64,000 bases of DNA from Candidatus Methanoperedens sp. (GTDB taxonomy: Archaea; Halobacteriota; Methanosarcinia; Methanosarcinales; Methanoperedenaceae). Position numbers and translations under genes: made by a program. The notes under the pieces are model-generated. The model saw only the letters and a list, made by a program, of their open reading frames with translations, was not told where the DNA came from and did not search any database. Location: contig VEPM01000017.1 in NCBI GenBank assembly GCA_012026795.1, positions 23,552-87,551 on the forward strand. The letters are read 5' to 3'. Below, piece by piece: positions 51,788 through 58,839 of this stretch. Numbering within the stretch: the stretch's first letter is position 1; each line of letters begins with the position of its first letter.

Positions 51788-51949
51788 TCAGTCCTTTAAT
51801 ACAATTACATATACTCTTTTTCCAATGAATTTCTTCTGAGCGTCGATTTTAGCTCCATTTCCATAAGGTGTTATTCTTTTCTCATATATTTCTTCAACAT
51901 CGTCCTTTATTATAATTTTTCCATGTGAAATTGCCTTAATTTCTCTCAT
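51788..51949 (-). CDS. DUF2080-type transposon-associated small protein
   Basis: A 53-residue protein, MREIKAISHGKIIIKDDVEEIYEKRITPYGNGAKIDAQKKFIGKRVYVIVLKD in outline, with the conserved ITPYGNGAKI and FIGKRVYVIV blocks of DUF2080, archaeal proteins encoded beside transposases. The frame is open to 51973, but the ATG at 51949 starts the conserved sequence, and a TATA-like AGTATTTAA lies upstream at the right distance for a leaderless mRNA. Its usual transposase neighbour is now only a fragment (52011-52287). Function unknown; an antitoxin-like or regulatory role has been suspected for such proteins, but I cannot support it. Confidence 0.75.
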   Translation of the reverse strand: MREIKAISHGKIIIKDDVEEIYEKRITPYGNGAKIDAQKKFIGKRVYVIVLKD

Positions 51950-52010
51950 AGTTGAGTATATACATGTAAACACTTAAATACTTATTGGTTCATTATAGGC
52001 ATATGATTCG

Positions 52011-52287
52011 AAGTGAAGAGATTCGGGAAGGCAAAGGTCTATGTCATTCCTAAAAAAATGCAACATTGAAGGGATCATGGAAATGGAAGGATACTATGGA
52101 AGAGTTCGTGAATGATACAATGACCTATCTGGGACAATATTATTTACGAAACAATTCTGAATCCGGATTTTCGGCGGATAAAAGGTGGTTTGGTTGGAAA
52201 GTAGCACAAAAAAGAGATGATCGTATTAGCACAGCATTAACCTCTACGGGTGTCTGGCATAATTTGATGAACCTGTACCCCGGTTAA
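52011..52287 (+). pseudogene. C-terminal remnant of a DDE-type transposase with a frameshift
   Basis: The downstream frame (52066-52287) reads KGSWKWKDTMEEFVNDTM ... NSESGFSADKRWFGWKVAQKRDDRISTALTSTGVWHNLMNLYPG, the C-terminal end typical of an archaeal IS transposase. Upstream, RFGKAKVYVIPKK lies in another frame; the two join into one protein if the run of seven A at 52052-52058 had eight. The N-terminal two-thirds is missing. Inactive. Confidence 0.75.
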
Positions 52288-52305
52288 TTTTGTCCCACAG
52301 CCCCC

Positions 52306-52355
52306 AACACGGATCATCCGTGCAAATCCGTGTAATCAGCGTCATCCGCATTCGT
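52306..52355. repeat. CACGGAT/ATCCGTG palindromic dispersed repeat
   Basis: CACGGAT-C-ATCCGTG followed by AAATCCGTGTAATCAGCGTCATCC: units of the same family as the large hairpin at 55960-56039. Probably a dispersed intergenic element; here it directly follows the transposase remnant. Confidence 0.55.
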
Positions 52356-52424
52356 ATATACAAATCTTTGCGAATCGATAATAGTGGTGTCGCTTTGTGA
52401 TTTATCGTTTTATGATTTGTCACT

Positions 52425-52580
52425 TTATTGCTTTTTGGATTTTGTTGTATTTTCAAGAATAGAAATGCGTTTGTCCACATCGTTAATCCTTCGTATATCT
52501 GTTTTGACCTCATGCATTTCTGTTTTGAGTTCGCCCACCTCACCGATAACATGATTCAGCTTTTGGGTAATTGACTCCAT
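52425..52580 (-). CDS. Small coiled-coil protein (51 residues), probably the tail of a longer family
   Basis: An ATG at 52580 opens 51 codons: MESITQKLNHVIGEVGELKTE, then heptad-patterned EVKTDIRRINDVDKRISILEN and a basic end KSKKQ. It is a strong coiled coil with no membrane segment. The same sequence, decayed, follows the 69-bp leader at 50620-50707. In archaeal proteins I know of this kind, two N-terminal membrane helices precede such a coiled coil; those helices are seen separately at 53250-53461. So this ORF may be either a stand-alone small gene or a 5'-truncated copy. No clear RBS. Confidence 0.5.
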   Translation of the reverse strand: MESITQKLNHVIGEVGELKTEMHEVKTDIRRINDVDKRISILENTTKSKKQ

Positions 52581-52649
52581 ATTTCGCACATTATTTTATC
52601 ATAATTAGATTTTTTCTTCCAATCCATAACTATCACGACCACGTCATTT

Positions 52650-52675
52650 GACAGGATTAACAGGATCGACAGGAT
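52650..52675. repeat. 26-bp perfect inverted repeat, left arm, flanking the GxxExxY gene
   Basis: GACAGGATTAACAGGATCGA plus CAGGAT at 52650-52675 is the exact reverse complement of 53145-53170. Between the arms lies only the GxxExxY gene with about 50 bp on each side. Both arms are made of an ACAGGAT-type unit repeated three times. Confidence 0.85.
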
Positions 52676-52730
52676 ACGATTTTAGCGACTTATCCTGACA
52701 ATCCATTCTAAATAAATACAATTATTCATA

Positions 52731-53099
52731 TTATAACTCTCTCACTTTCCTTTTTATCTCAACTTTATCTTCTCCAAAATTTATTAATAATCCAACATTC
52801 TTTCCGGTTGCTACTAGATAATTTACCAATTGGACTTCATGAGCTTTGGCCAGATTTTTTACAGATTTTAGCTCAAGAATAATCAACTCTTCAACAAATA
52901 TATCTGCAATAAAATTCCCTACAACTTCACCTTCATAGTTTACGATAATCTGTTTTTGGTATTCTGATTTCAAACCCGCCTTCTTTAATTCAATAAGCAA
53001 ACATTTTTCGTAAACTGATTCAAGAAAACCATATCCCATCGTATTATATACTTTATAAGCACATCCAATGATTTTTTCAGTAACGTCTTTAAATTCCAT
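52731..53099 (-). CDS. GxxExxY family protein (nuclease-like fold)
   Basis: A 122-residue protein of the GxxExxY group: the naming motif appears as GFLESVYEKCL (residues 23-33), followed by VNYEGEVVGNFIADIFVEELIILELKSVKNLAKAHEVQLVNYLVATGKNVGLLINFG. The last part has the D-x(n)-ExK arrangement of PD-(D/E)xK nucleases, which these proteins resemble. Members are sporadic, often multicopy and associated with genome islands; function unknown. AGGAG lies 7 nt upstream of the ATG. It is enclosed by perfect 26-bp inverted repeats, which suggests that gene and repeats move or spread as a unit. Confidence 0.85.
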   Translation of the reverse strand: MEFKDVTEKIIGCAYKVYNTMGYGFLESVYEKCLLIELKKAGLKSEYQKQIIVNYEGEVVGNFIADIFVEELIILELKSVKNLAKAHEVQLVNYLVATGKNVGLLINFGEDKVEIKRKVREL

Positions 53100-53144
53100 T
53101 TAATTTTCTCCTGATGAATTAGATTGGAAAAACACAATGACTAA

Positions 53145-53170
53145 ATCCTGTCGATCCTGTTAATCCTGTC
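53145..53170. repeat. 26-bp perfect inverted repeat, right arm
   Basis: ATCCTGTCGATCCTGTTAAT plus CCTGTC at 53145-53170, exact reverse complement of 52650-52675. The match breaks on both sides after 26 bp. On its outer side the sequence GAATAAATGCAATT resembles AAATAAATACAATT inside the left arm (about 52712-52726). Confidence 0.85.
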
Positions 53171-53249
53171 TGAATAAATGCAATTTTCTTTTAAAATCCA
53201 GATAGTAATTTTGTCAGGCTCATATTTCATAGATAAATCATATATTTAT

Positions 53250-53461
53250 CTAATCAAGTGCGAAATGCGGGTGACCCGCCTTAAAACCAATACCTACAAT
53301 TGTTACTACAACACCAAAAACAGGAACCAAATCATACCACGTAACGGTCAAGGTATTAATCCAATAATCTTAGCTATCATCCATAAAACAATAATAGCGA
53401 TCCCCAACCATATTAGAACATCAGCGTAATCAAATTTATAGACTTTTTCTATATTTGTCAT
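53250..53461 (-). pseudogene. Frameshifted small gene with two membrane helices, joined to the 69-bp leader
   Basis: From the ATG at 53461 the frame gives MTNIEKVYKFDYADVLIWLGIAIIVLWMIAKIIGLIP and stops (TGA 53348-53350), one membrane helix. Shifted by one base, the sequence goes on TLTVTWYDLVPVFGVVVTIVGIGFKAGHPHFALD to a stop at 53250, a second helix. Together they look like one two-helix protein with a frameshift at CCTTGACC; alternatively a 37-residue protein is made and the second frame starts at the overlapping TTG. The 69-bp leader ends exactly at this ATG. A C-terminal coiled coil, present in related copies, is absent. Confidence 0.5.
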
Positions 53462-53525
53462 GATATCACAATTTAATTTCAAACTACTTAATCTATTTTA
53501 TCGATTGTGCTCCTTTTCTGCAATC
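53457..53525 (-). repeat. 69-bp conserved leader, copy 2
   Basis: 67 of 69 bases identical to 50703-50771. It ends at the ATG of the two-helix pseudogene and is joined at its other end directly to repeat R copy C. On the minus strand it contains AAGGAGC near its beginning and an A+T-rich centre (GATTAAGTAGTTTGAAATTAAA). Confidence 0.85.
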
Positions 53526-53769
53526 GTGACTCGGGGCGTTATATTGCGATAAGGCCACTTCTGGCTTACTTGCTGCTAAGAGTTGTGGTTTACGATACTT
53601 GGGGACTCCGCACCACGCTTCGCAGCGTCGCGCTTCCTGTTCTCTTCACGCAAGAGCAGACCTGCGCAGCGGGATTTTAACCCCGGTGGACAAGTGCCGT
53701 TACATATTTTATTGTCCTGTTTGTTAAACTTTCTTCCTATCGCTTCAGGGCACGAAGTCAACGACCCCC
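53526..53769. repeat. Repeat R, copy C (~244 bp)
   Basis: Homologous to copy B (50866-51108) throughout, and to copy A over 135 bp. With leader copy 2 it gives the order R-leader-gene on the minus strand, the presumed ancestral unit. Transitions dominate the differences. The region 53462-53832 contains no intact gene. Confidence 0.8.
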
Positions 53770-53832
53770 GAATTAATTTGAAGTAGCTTAGCAAAGATTT
53801 ATATTAATAAAGATTAGTTTTTCTAATGCGCT

Positions 53833-54396
53833 ATGAATCTTAGCTTAAAAGGTAAATCTATATTTGGTATACTATTTAAGATACTGAAGTATGGTTGGAT
53901 GGTTTTTGTTACCTTAAGTTTAATCGCTACTTTTGTATTAGGGTTTTATTTTGATTTTAATTTTATGTTAGTTTATATATTATTCCTTATTCTATTAGTC
54001 CTTGTATTTTCATATAGTGATTATAAAAATATAAAATATTCTATATTTAATGGCAAATTTGTGGAATTTGCAGTGGGGACGATTGGTTTAGCGATTATTA
54101 TTCTTATATCTCAGTATAATTTCATTCTTAACGATGAGCAGAAAAATTTTGCTGAGAAAGCCGCTCAAATTTCGTTAAGAAATGATAAATTGTGTGATGC
54201 TTGTGAAGTCAGTGTCTCTTCTTTTGGAGAGATTAAATCTACTGCAAAAGGTGATCAAAAGATTGCGGTGGTTACTTTCACTCAGGGAGAAATAATCATA
54301 TATATAGATATTGATTTGGATAATGGCACCGTGGTGGAAAAGAGAGAAACGACTAAGGCCCAAGAAAAGTATGACGGAGTAATAGTTTGTTGCTGA
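53833..54396 (+). CDS. Membrane protein of unknown function with C-terminal extracytoplasmic domain
   Basis: A 187-residue protein with three hydrophobic helices (about residues 18-40, 42-60 and 76-95), then a soluble domain of about 90 residues: KLCDACEVSVSSFGEIKSTAKGDQKIAVVTFTQGEIIIYIDIDLDNGTVVEKRE. The last part resembles PepSY-like strand-helix units in outline (a DLDNGTV turn) but I would not assign it. By eye it is strongly A+T-rich. TTTATATTA at 53798-53806 is about 30 nt before the ATG with no RBS, consistent with a leaderless transcript. It lies between repeat R copy C and transposase debris, so it may be island cargo. Confidence 0.65.
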   Translation: MNLSLKGKSIFGILFKILKYGWMVFVTLSLIATFVLGFYFDFNFMLVYILFLILLVLVFSYSDYKNIKYSIFNGKFVEFAVGTIGLAIIILISQYNFILNDEQKNFAEKAAQISLRNDKLCDACEVSVSSFGEIKSTAKGDQKIAVVTFTQGEIIIYIDIDLDNGTVVEKRETTKAQEKYDGVIVCC

Positions 54397-54707
54397 GTAA
54401 GGACACAAGTATTGTGGTGGAAAAGGTTGTACTACGCCTGTTTAGTAGCAACTTAAGCTTGTATATTTGAGATAGTACTCTTAATTTCTTACTCCAGCAA
54501 ACATATCATTTCCAAGACTATATCCTGAGTTCATGCAAATCGTTCTCAGAATACATCTTGCCTATAAGCGCCGAGCTTTTAACATTTTGGGAAGAGTTCT
54601 GTCTGCCCATTGCCTTCCGTGAGCATAATAACGAGCATGGATGCAGTCACTAAACACCGGACTTAACGTACAAAGCCGGTAGTAGTCGGTTTTGCATGAT
54701 GTTTATC
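54397..54707 (-). other. Intergenic debris with a possible transposase trace
   Basis: About 310 bp without an intact gene. On the minus strand 54562-54660 stays open and reads CIHARYYAHGRQWADRTLPKMLKARRL, a basic, aromatic stretch like transposase coding sequence, but I cannot name a family. It adjoins the TnpA fragment at 54708-54875 and is probably part of the same decayed insertion or a neighbouring one. Confidence 0.35.
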
Positions 54708-54875
54708 TTGTGTATCCATTTCTTTGCAGGTTGTACAGATTATACCCTCTGTAATCATAGCAACATCTCCAGTCAGTATCTTTCCCCTGTATTTGGGAGC
54801 AAACACCATATGATCCGTCAGCAGTGATACGGTATGCCTGTCATGACGCAACTCTTTTCTGTTCAAATTACCACC
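54708..54875 (-). pseudogene. IS200/IS605 TnpA transposase fragment
   Basis: The minus-strand frame reads NRKELRHDRHTVSLLTDHMVFAPKYRGKILTGDVAMITEGIICTTCKEMD, matching the N-terminal third of IS200-type Y1 transposases. The HUH motif and catalytic tyrosine are missing; the frame ends soon after in unrelated sequence. No tnpB is present. It is a dead fragment. Confidence 0.75.
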
Positions 54876-54923
54876 ATGTCTTTCGCAGGCTTCCGAAACT
54901 ATTAAGTATCCAGAGACTGCTTT

Positions 54924-55139
54924 GTGATTGTGCCTATCAAAGGATATACTGAGTATAAACGAAGAGAATACTGCAATGACATCGGATGTCCCATACAGAC
55001 GATGATGAATAAGAAAGAGCAGGACACTGAAGATTATAATGACCTGAGGGAAATATGCAAGGAAAACTGCCTGCATACGACCTATGAATTCCATCACTGG
55101 CTGATCGAAAAAGGTTATTTGCTCATCAGGCCTGAATAA
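54924..55139 (+). CDS. Small conserved-looking protein upstream of the LsrF-like gene
   Basis: A 71-residue soluble protein with four cysteines: RREYCNDIGCPIQ (near 16 and 21) and LREICKENCLHTTYEFHHWLIEKGYLLIRPE (near 45 and 49). The paired cysteines could bind zinc or an iron-sulfur cluster. The frame starts with GTG at 54924 (a second GTG follows at 54930); no good RBS is visible, so the start is uncertain. It ends 23 nt before the LsrF-like gene and is probably in the same transcript. I believe similar small proteins occur in Methanosarcinales; function unknown. Confidence 0.6.
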   Translation: MIVPIKGYTEYKRREYCNDIGCPIQTMMNKKEQDTEDYNDLREICKENCLHTTYEFHHWLIEKGYLLIRPE

Positions 55140-55162
55140 TAATAAATAGGAGGTAATTTAAA

Positions 55163-55945
55163 ATGAACTGGGGAATGAAGAACAGGATTTCACGGATAAT
55201 CAAGCCCAAAACAGGGCGTTGCGTAATGCTTGCTGTTGATCACGGTTATTTCCAGGGCCCGACGACCGGGCTTTCCAACCTGGGAAGAACAGTTGAACCG
55301 TTACTGCCTTATGCCGATGCTTTGATGATAACAAGGGGTGCAATCAGGAACTGGATCGAGCCAATTGTGGATATTCCGATAATTTTACGTGTTTCCGGCG
55401 GGCAGAGCATCCTGAAGGAATTATCCAATGAGACCATAACAACGGGCATAGAAGATGCGATAAGGATAAATGCATCAGCGATCACATGCTCCGTATATGT
55501 GGGCGGGGAATATGAAAGAAAGACAATAGAAAATCTTTCAAAGCTTGTTGATGACGGTGAAAAATACGGCATCCCTGTGCTTGCAGTAACTGCTGTCGGG
55601 AAAGAAATGGTTCGTGATGCGCGCTACCTTGGCCTTGCTTCAAGGATCTGCGTTGAAACGGGTGCGCATATCATAAAAACATATTATACTGAGGGTTTCG
55701 ATAAAGTAGTTGAAGCATGCGGGAAAGTACCTGTTGTAATAGCAGGCGGAAAGAAGCTGCCTGAAATAGATGCCCTGAAAATGGCACATGGGGCAATATC
55801 AGATGGCGCAGTTGGTGTTGATATGGGAAGGAATATTTTCCAGAGTGACAGCCCTGTGGGTATGATACAGGCGGTAAGGGCGATAGTCCACGGTGGTAAG
55901 TCGGTGGATGAGGCTTACGATATTTATGAACAATCAAAGAAGTAA
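55163..55945 (+). CDS. LsrF-like class I aldolase/thiolase (DeoC/FbaB fold)
   Basis: A 260-residue TIM barrel related to 3-hydroxy-5-phosphonooxypentane-2,4-dione thiolase (LsrF) and to archaeal class I fructose-bisphosphate aldolases and AroA-prime. Motifs: MLAVDHGYFQGPTTGL, ITRGAIRNW, LRVSGGQSIL, LAVTAVGKEM, GAHIIKTYYTEGF with the likely Schiff-base lysine, VVIAGGKKLP, and VGVDMGRNIFQ. AGGAGG lies 8 nt upstream of the ATG. AI-2 uptake genes are absent, so the LsrF reaction itself is doubtful; a sugar-phosphate aldolase role is equally possible. The next gene is a zinc dehydrogenase on the same strand, separated by a large hairpin. Confidence 0.82.
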   Translation: MNWGMKNRISRIIKPKTGRCVMLAVDHGYFQGPTTGLSNLGRTVEPLLPYADALMITRGAIRNWIEPIVDIPIILRVSGGQSILKELSNETITTGIEDAIRINASAITCSVYVGGEYERKTIENLSKLVDDGEKYGIPVLAVTAVGKEMVRDARYLGLASRICVETGAHIIKTYYTEGFDKVVEACGKVPVVIAGGKKLPEIDALKMAHGAISDGAVGVDMGRNIFQSDSPVGMIQAVRAIVHGGKSVDEAYDIYEQSKK

Positions 55946-55959
55946 ATTATGCCTGGACA

Positions 55960-56039
55960 TAGAACACGGATGACACGGATAAACACGGATCAGGAATATC
56001 CGTGAAAATCCGTTTGATCCGTGTCATCTGTGTTCTATT
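55960..56039. repeat. Large near-perfect hairpin with nested CACGGAT arms
   Basis: TAGAACACGGATGACACGGA plus T (55961-55981) pairs with 56018-56038 with one mismatch; inside, CACGGAT (55985-55991) pairs with ATCCGTG (55999-56005). This is a long cruciform-forming dispersed repeat between the LsrF-like and zinc-dehydrogenase genes. It may end or attenuate transcription between them. Related units lie at 52306-52355. Confidence 0.75.
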
Positions 56040-56056
56040 TTAGATGATTTAAAATT

Positions 56057-57037
56057 ATGAAAACCGCAGTATATTACAACAATAACGATATCAGGATTGA
56101 AGAAAGACCAAAACCTGAAATAAAAAACGGTGAGATACTTGTAAAGGTCAAAGCCTCAGGCATTTGCGGGACAGACCTGATGGAATGGTACCGTATCAAG
56201 AAAGCCCCTCGTGTACTTGGCCATGAGATGACAGGCGAAATAGTTGAATCAAAGTCTGATAAATTCAAAGTCGGCCAGAGGGTTTTTGTAAGCCATCATG
56301 TCCCTTGCAACGAATGCAGGTATTGCCTTGCCGGAAATCATACGGCCTGTGAAACGTTGCATAAAGGTAATTACGATCCCGGCGGATTCAGCGAATTTGT
56401 AAGGGTTCCGGAAATCAATGTCAAGAGCGGAACTTACCTTCTTCCTGCCAGTATCTCTTATGAGGAAGGCACGATGATCGAGCCTCTTGCATGTGTCGTA
56501 AGGGCACAGAGAATAATTGATGTGAAAGATGGCCAGACTGTTCTTGTCATGGGTTCCGGGATTTCGGGGCTGCTGAATATTGCCATGGCAAAATTAAAAA
56601 ATGCAAGGGTCATGGCGACGGATATCAATGATTACAGGCTGGAAAAGGCGGGCAAATTCGGAGCGGATGAAGTTTTTAACGCAAGTGAAGAGCTGGACCT
56701 GAAAGCTGACAGGATAATCATGTGTACCGGAGCAATGCCTGCTTTTGAAGCAGCGTTCAGGTACATTGATAAGAAAGGAGTAATAATGCTCTTTGCTATC
56801 CCGAATAAGAATCTTTCAATCCCTGTTGAAGATTTCTGGAGAAATGAATTGAGCATTGTATCCAGCTATGGCGCAGCGCCTGTTGATCTTGAAGAGGCGC
56901 TTTCATTGATCAGGGATAAGAAGATCAATGTCAGGGATATGATAACTGACAGGGTAAAGCTGGGAGATATCCAGAAGGGATTTAAGATTGCAGGGCAGGC
57001 AAGGGAATCATTGAAGGTTATTGTTGTGCCTGAATGA
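56057..57037 (+). CDS. Zinc-dependent medium-chain dehydrogenase (threonine/sorbitol dehydrogenase-like)
   Basis: A 326-residue MDR-family NAD(P)-dependent alcohol dehydrogenase. Catalytic zinc ligands Cys37 (GICGTD) and His56-Glu57 (GHEMTGE) are present, as are four structural-zinc cysteines (84, 87, 90 and 98 in CNECRYCLAGNHTAC). The Rossmann motif is VLVMGSGISGLLNI, a slight variant of GxGxxG. Substrate is probably a polyol, threonine or sugar alcohol. It follows the LsrF-like gene on the same strand; a two-step route through aldol cleavage and oxidation is plausible but unproven. Confidence 0.85.
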   Translation: MKTAVYYNNNDIRIEERPKPEIKNGEILVKVKASGICGTDLMEWYRIKKAPRVLGHEMTGEIVESKSDKFKVGQRVFVSHHVPCNECRYCLAGNHTACETLHKGNYDPGGFSEFVRVPEINVKSGTYLLPASISYEEGTMIEPLACVVRAQRIIDVKDGQTVLVMGSGISGLLNIAMAKLKNARVMATDINDYRLEKAGKFGADEVFNASEELDLKADRIIMCTGAMPAFEAAFRYIDKKGVIMLFAIPNKNLSIPVEDFWRNELSIVSSYGAAPVDLEEALSLIRDKKINVRDMITDRVKLGDIQKGFKIAGQARESLKVIVVPE

Positions 57038-57078
57038 GATTTATTAGTAAAGATTACGTTGGGTCGGAAATCATTTCC

Positions 57079-58836
57079 TTATTCATTAAAAAACTTTAGC
57101 AATTTCTCTACTGGCCAGCAGTTGATAATATCTTCTTTTTCAGCCCAGCCGCGGCGCGCCTGGGAAATGCCGTATTCTATGTAATGTAACTGGGAAGGGT
57201 CGTGGGAATCCGTATTGATAACCATCTTCACCCCTTCTTCCTTTGCCTTTTTAATGTAGACATCCTTCATGTCCAGCCGCTCCGGATAGGAATTTATTTC
57301 CAGGGCGGTTTTCGTTTCTCTTGCCGCCTCCAGGATTTTTTCCACATCGATCTGGTATTCTTCGCGCTTCTTGATCAGCCTTCCGGTGGGATGGGAAATG
57401 ATGTCCACATGGGGATTTTCCATTGCCCTGATAATCCGCTCTGTCATCTTTTCCACTGGCATCTTGAATTGGGAATGGACACCAGCAATCACGTAATCGA
57501 GTCTGGCTAAAACTTTATCCTCTATATCGATTGATCCATCCTGCATAATGTTGGCCTCGCAGCCGCTCAATACCCTGAATTCTGATTGTCCGCCAGACCC
57601 CTGGCCAGGATGAGAATTAATTTTCTCTATTTCAGAAATATGGTGAAGCAATTGTTTCTCGTCTAAACCATGTTCTATCTTCAAAGCCCTGGTATGCTCG
57701 GAAATGCCGATATACTCGTAGCCAAAATCCCTGGCAGCCAGCGCTGCTTCTTCAATCGGGGTGCCATCGCTTTCCTGCCACCGCGAATGATAATGCAAAT
57801 CTCCTTTGAGATCATTATAACCAATAAGTTTCGGCAGACCATCGGGCTTGCCTTGAGCCTCGCGAATTGCTGCTTCGATTTCTCCCGTATTTTCCCGTAA
57901 TTCCGGCGCCATCCAGCTCATGCCCAAAACCCTGTAGACCTCTTCCTCATCTTCTCCTGCCACCATCTCTTTCCCTTTAAAAACGCCGTATTCGTTTAAC
58001 TTTAATCCTTTTTCAATGGCGATCTTGCGCAAAAGTATGTTATGTTCTTTAGAGCCGGTAAAATACTGCAAGGCTGAGCCGTAGCTCTTTTTGGGAATAA
58101 CCCTGATATCCATATCGAATCCCTGGAGCATACGCACTGATGTTTTGGTATCGCCCTTTCCCCATACCCTGACTATGCCAGGCAAGGAAACAAAAAGATC
58201 CATTACTTTCCGGGGATTTTCCGAAATGGCCAAAAAATCCAGATCGCCGATAGTATCTTTCATCCTCCTTACCGAACCGGCCATAGATAACTCTTCTACT
58301 TCTTTCGATTCTTTAAGTCTCGCAAATACTTCCCTGGCTGTGGGCAAGATCTCTCCCAGGAGAAATCTGCCCTTCTCTCTTTTCAGGAACGCAATACCTT
58401 CCAGGATATTTTTTTCTGTTTTTTCCCCGAAACCGGGTAATTTCCTTATTTTTCCTTCTTCCGCCGCCTTCTCCAGCTCATCCAGGTTTTTGATGCCCAA
58501 TTCTTCGAAGATTACCTTAACTTTTCTTGGCCCCACGCCTTCCACAGCGGTCAGGGCTTCAACGCTAACTGGTATTTTCTTTTTAAAATCCTCATAATAT
58601 TTTATTTGGCCTGTCTTGAGATATTCTTCGATTTTTTGTGCGATGCTTTCGCCCACTCCGGGAATTTTTTTTAATCCTTTAAACCCTTCCTCCTTATATA
58701 AATCCTCTACACCACGATCCAGCGTATCGAGTCCCAGACCGGCTTTTCTATATGCCCGGGGCTTGAAAGCCACGCCTTCCATCTCCAAATATTCGGCGAT
58801 TTCATACAATATTCTAGCTATTTCCTGGTTCTTCAT
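57079..58836 (-). CDS. polX: Family X DNA polymerase with PHP domain
   Basis: A 585-residue repair polymerase/exonuclease, as in bacterial PolX. An N-terminal 8-kDa-like helix-hairpin-helix region (IPGVGESIAQKI, VEGVGPRKV, LPGFGEKTEKNI) is followed by the palm with GSVRRMKDTIGDLDFL (Asp pair) and a third Asp in MLQGFDMDIRV. The C-terminal PHP domain (GDLHYHSRWQESDG, ISEHTRAL, VIAGVHS, ISHPTGR, INTDSH) gives Mn-dependent 3'-5' exonuclease activity. A short extra loop (SHPGQGSGGQSEF, about 412-424) interrupts the PHP region. It begins 4 nt after a truncated DNA ligase gene; GGGAG serves as RBS. Gap filling would need a ligase, which makes the neighbour notable. Confidence 0.95.
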   Translation of the reverse strand: MKNQEIARILYEIAEYLEMEGVAFKPRAYRKAGLGLDTLDRGVEDLYKEEGFKGLKKIPGVGESIAQKIEEYLKTGQIKYYEDFKKKIPVSVEALTAVEGVGPRKVKVIFEELGIKNLDELEKAAEEGKIRKLPGFGEKTEKNILEGIAFLKREKGRFLLGEILPTAREVFARLKESKEVEELSMAGSVRRMKDTIGDLDFLAISENPRKVMDLFVSLPGIVRVWGKGDTKTSVRMLQGFDMDIRVIPKKSYGSALQYFTGSKEHNILLRKIAIEKGLKLNEYGVFKGKEMVAGEDEEEVYRVLGMSWMAPELRENTGEIEAAIREAQGKPDGLPKLIGYNDLKGDLHYHSRWQESDGTPIEEAALAARDFGYEYIGISEHTRALKIEHGLDEKQLLHHISEIEKINSHPGQGSGGQSEFRVLSGCEANIMQDGSIDIEDKVLARLDYVIAGVHSQFKMPVEKMTERIIRAMENPHVDIISHPTGRLIKKREEYQIDVEKILEAARETKTALEINSYPERLDMKDVYIKKAKEEGVKMVINTDSHDPSQLHYIEYGISQARRGWAEKEDIINCWPVEKLLKFFNE

Positions 58837-58839
58837 TTT

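Noticed and set aside
53178..53429. 83-residue plus-strand ORF rich in Asn, Tyr and Ile
   Set aside because: It is the complement of the two-helix pseudogene and the right inverted-repeat arm; no RBS and no family pattern.
54876..55097. N-terminal part of the 144-residue minus-strand ORF that includes the TnpA fragment
   Set aside because: This part is antisense to the small four-cysteine gene at 54924-55139; only the 54708-54875 section resembles a transposase.
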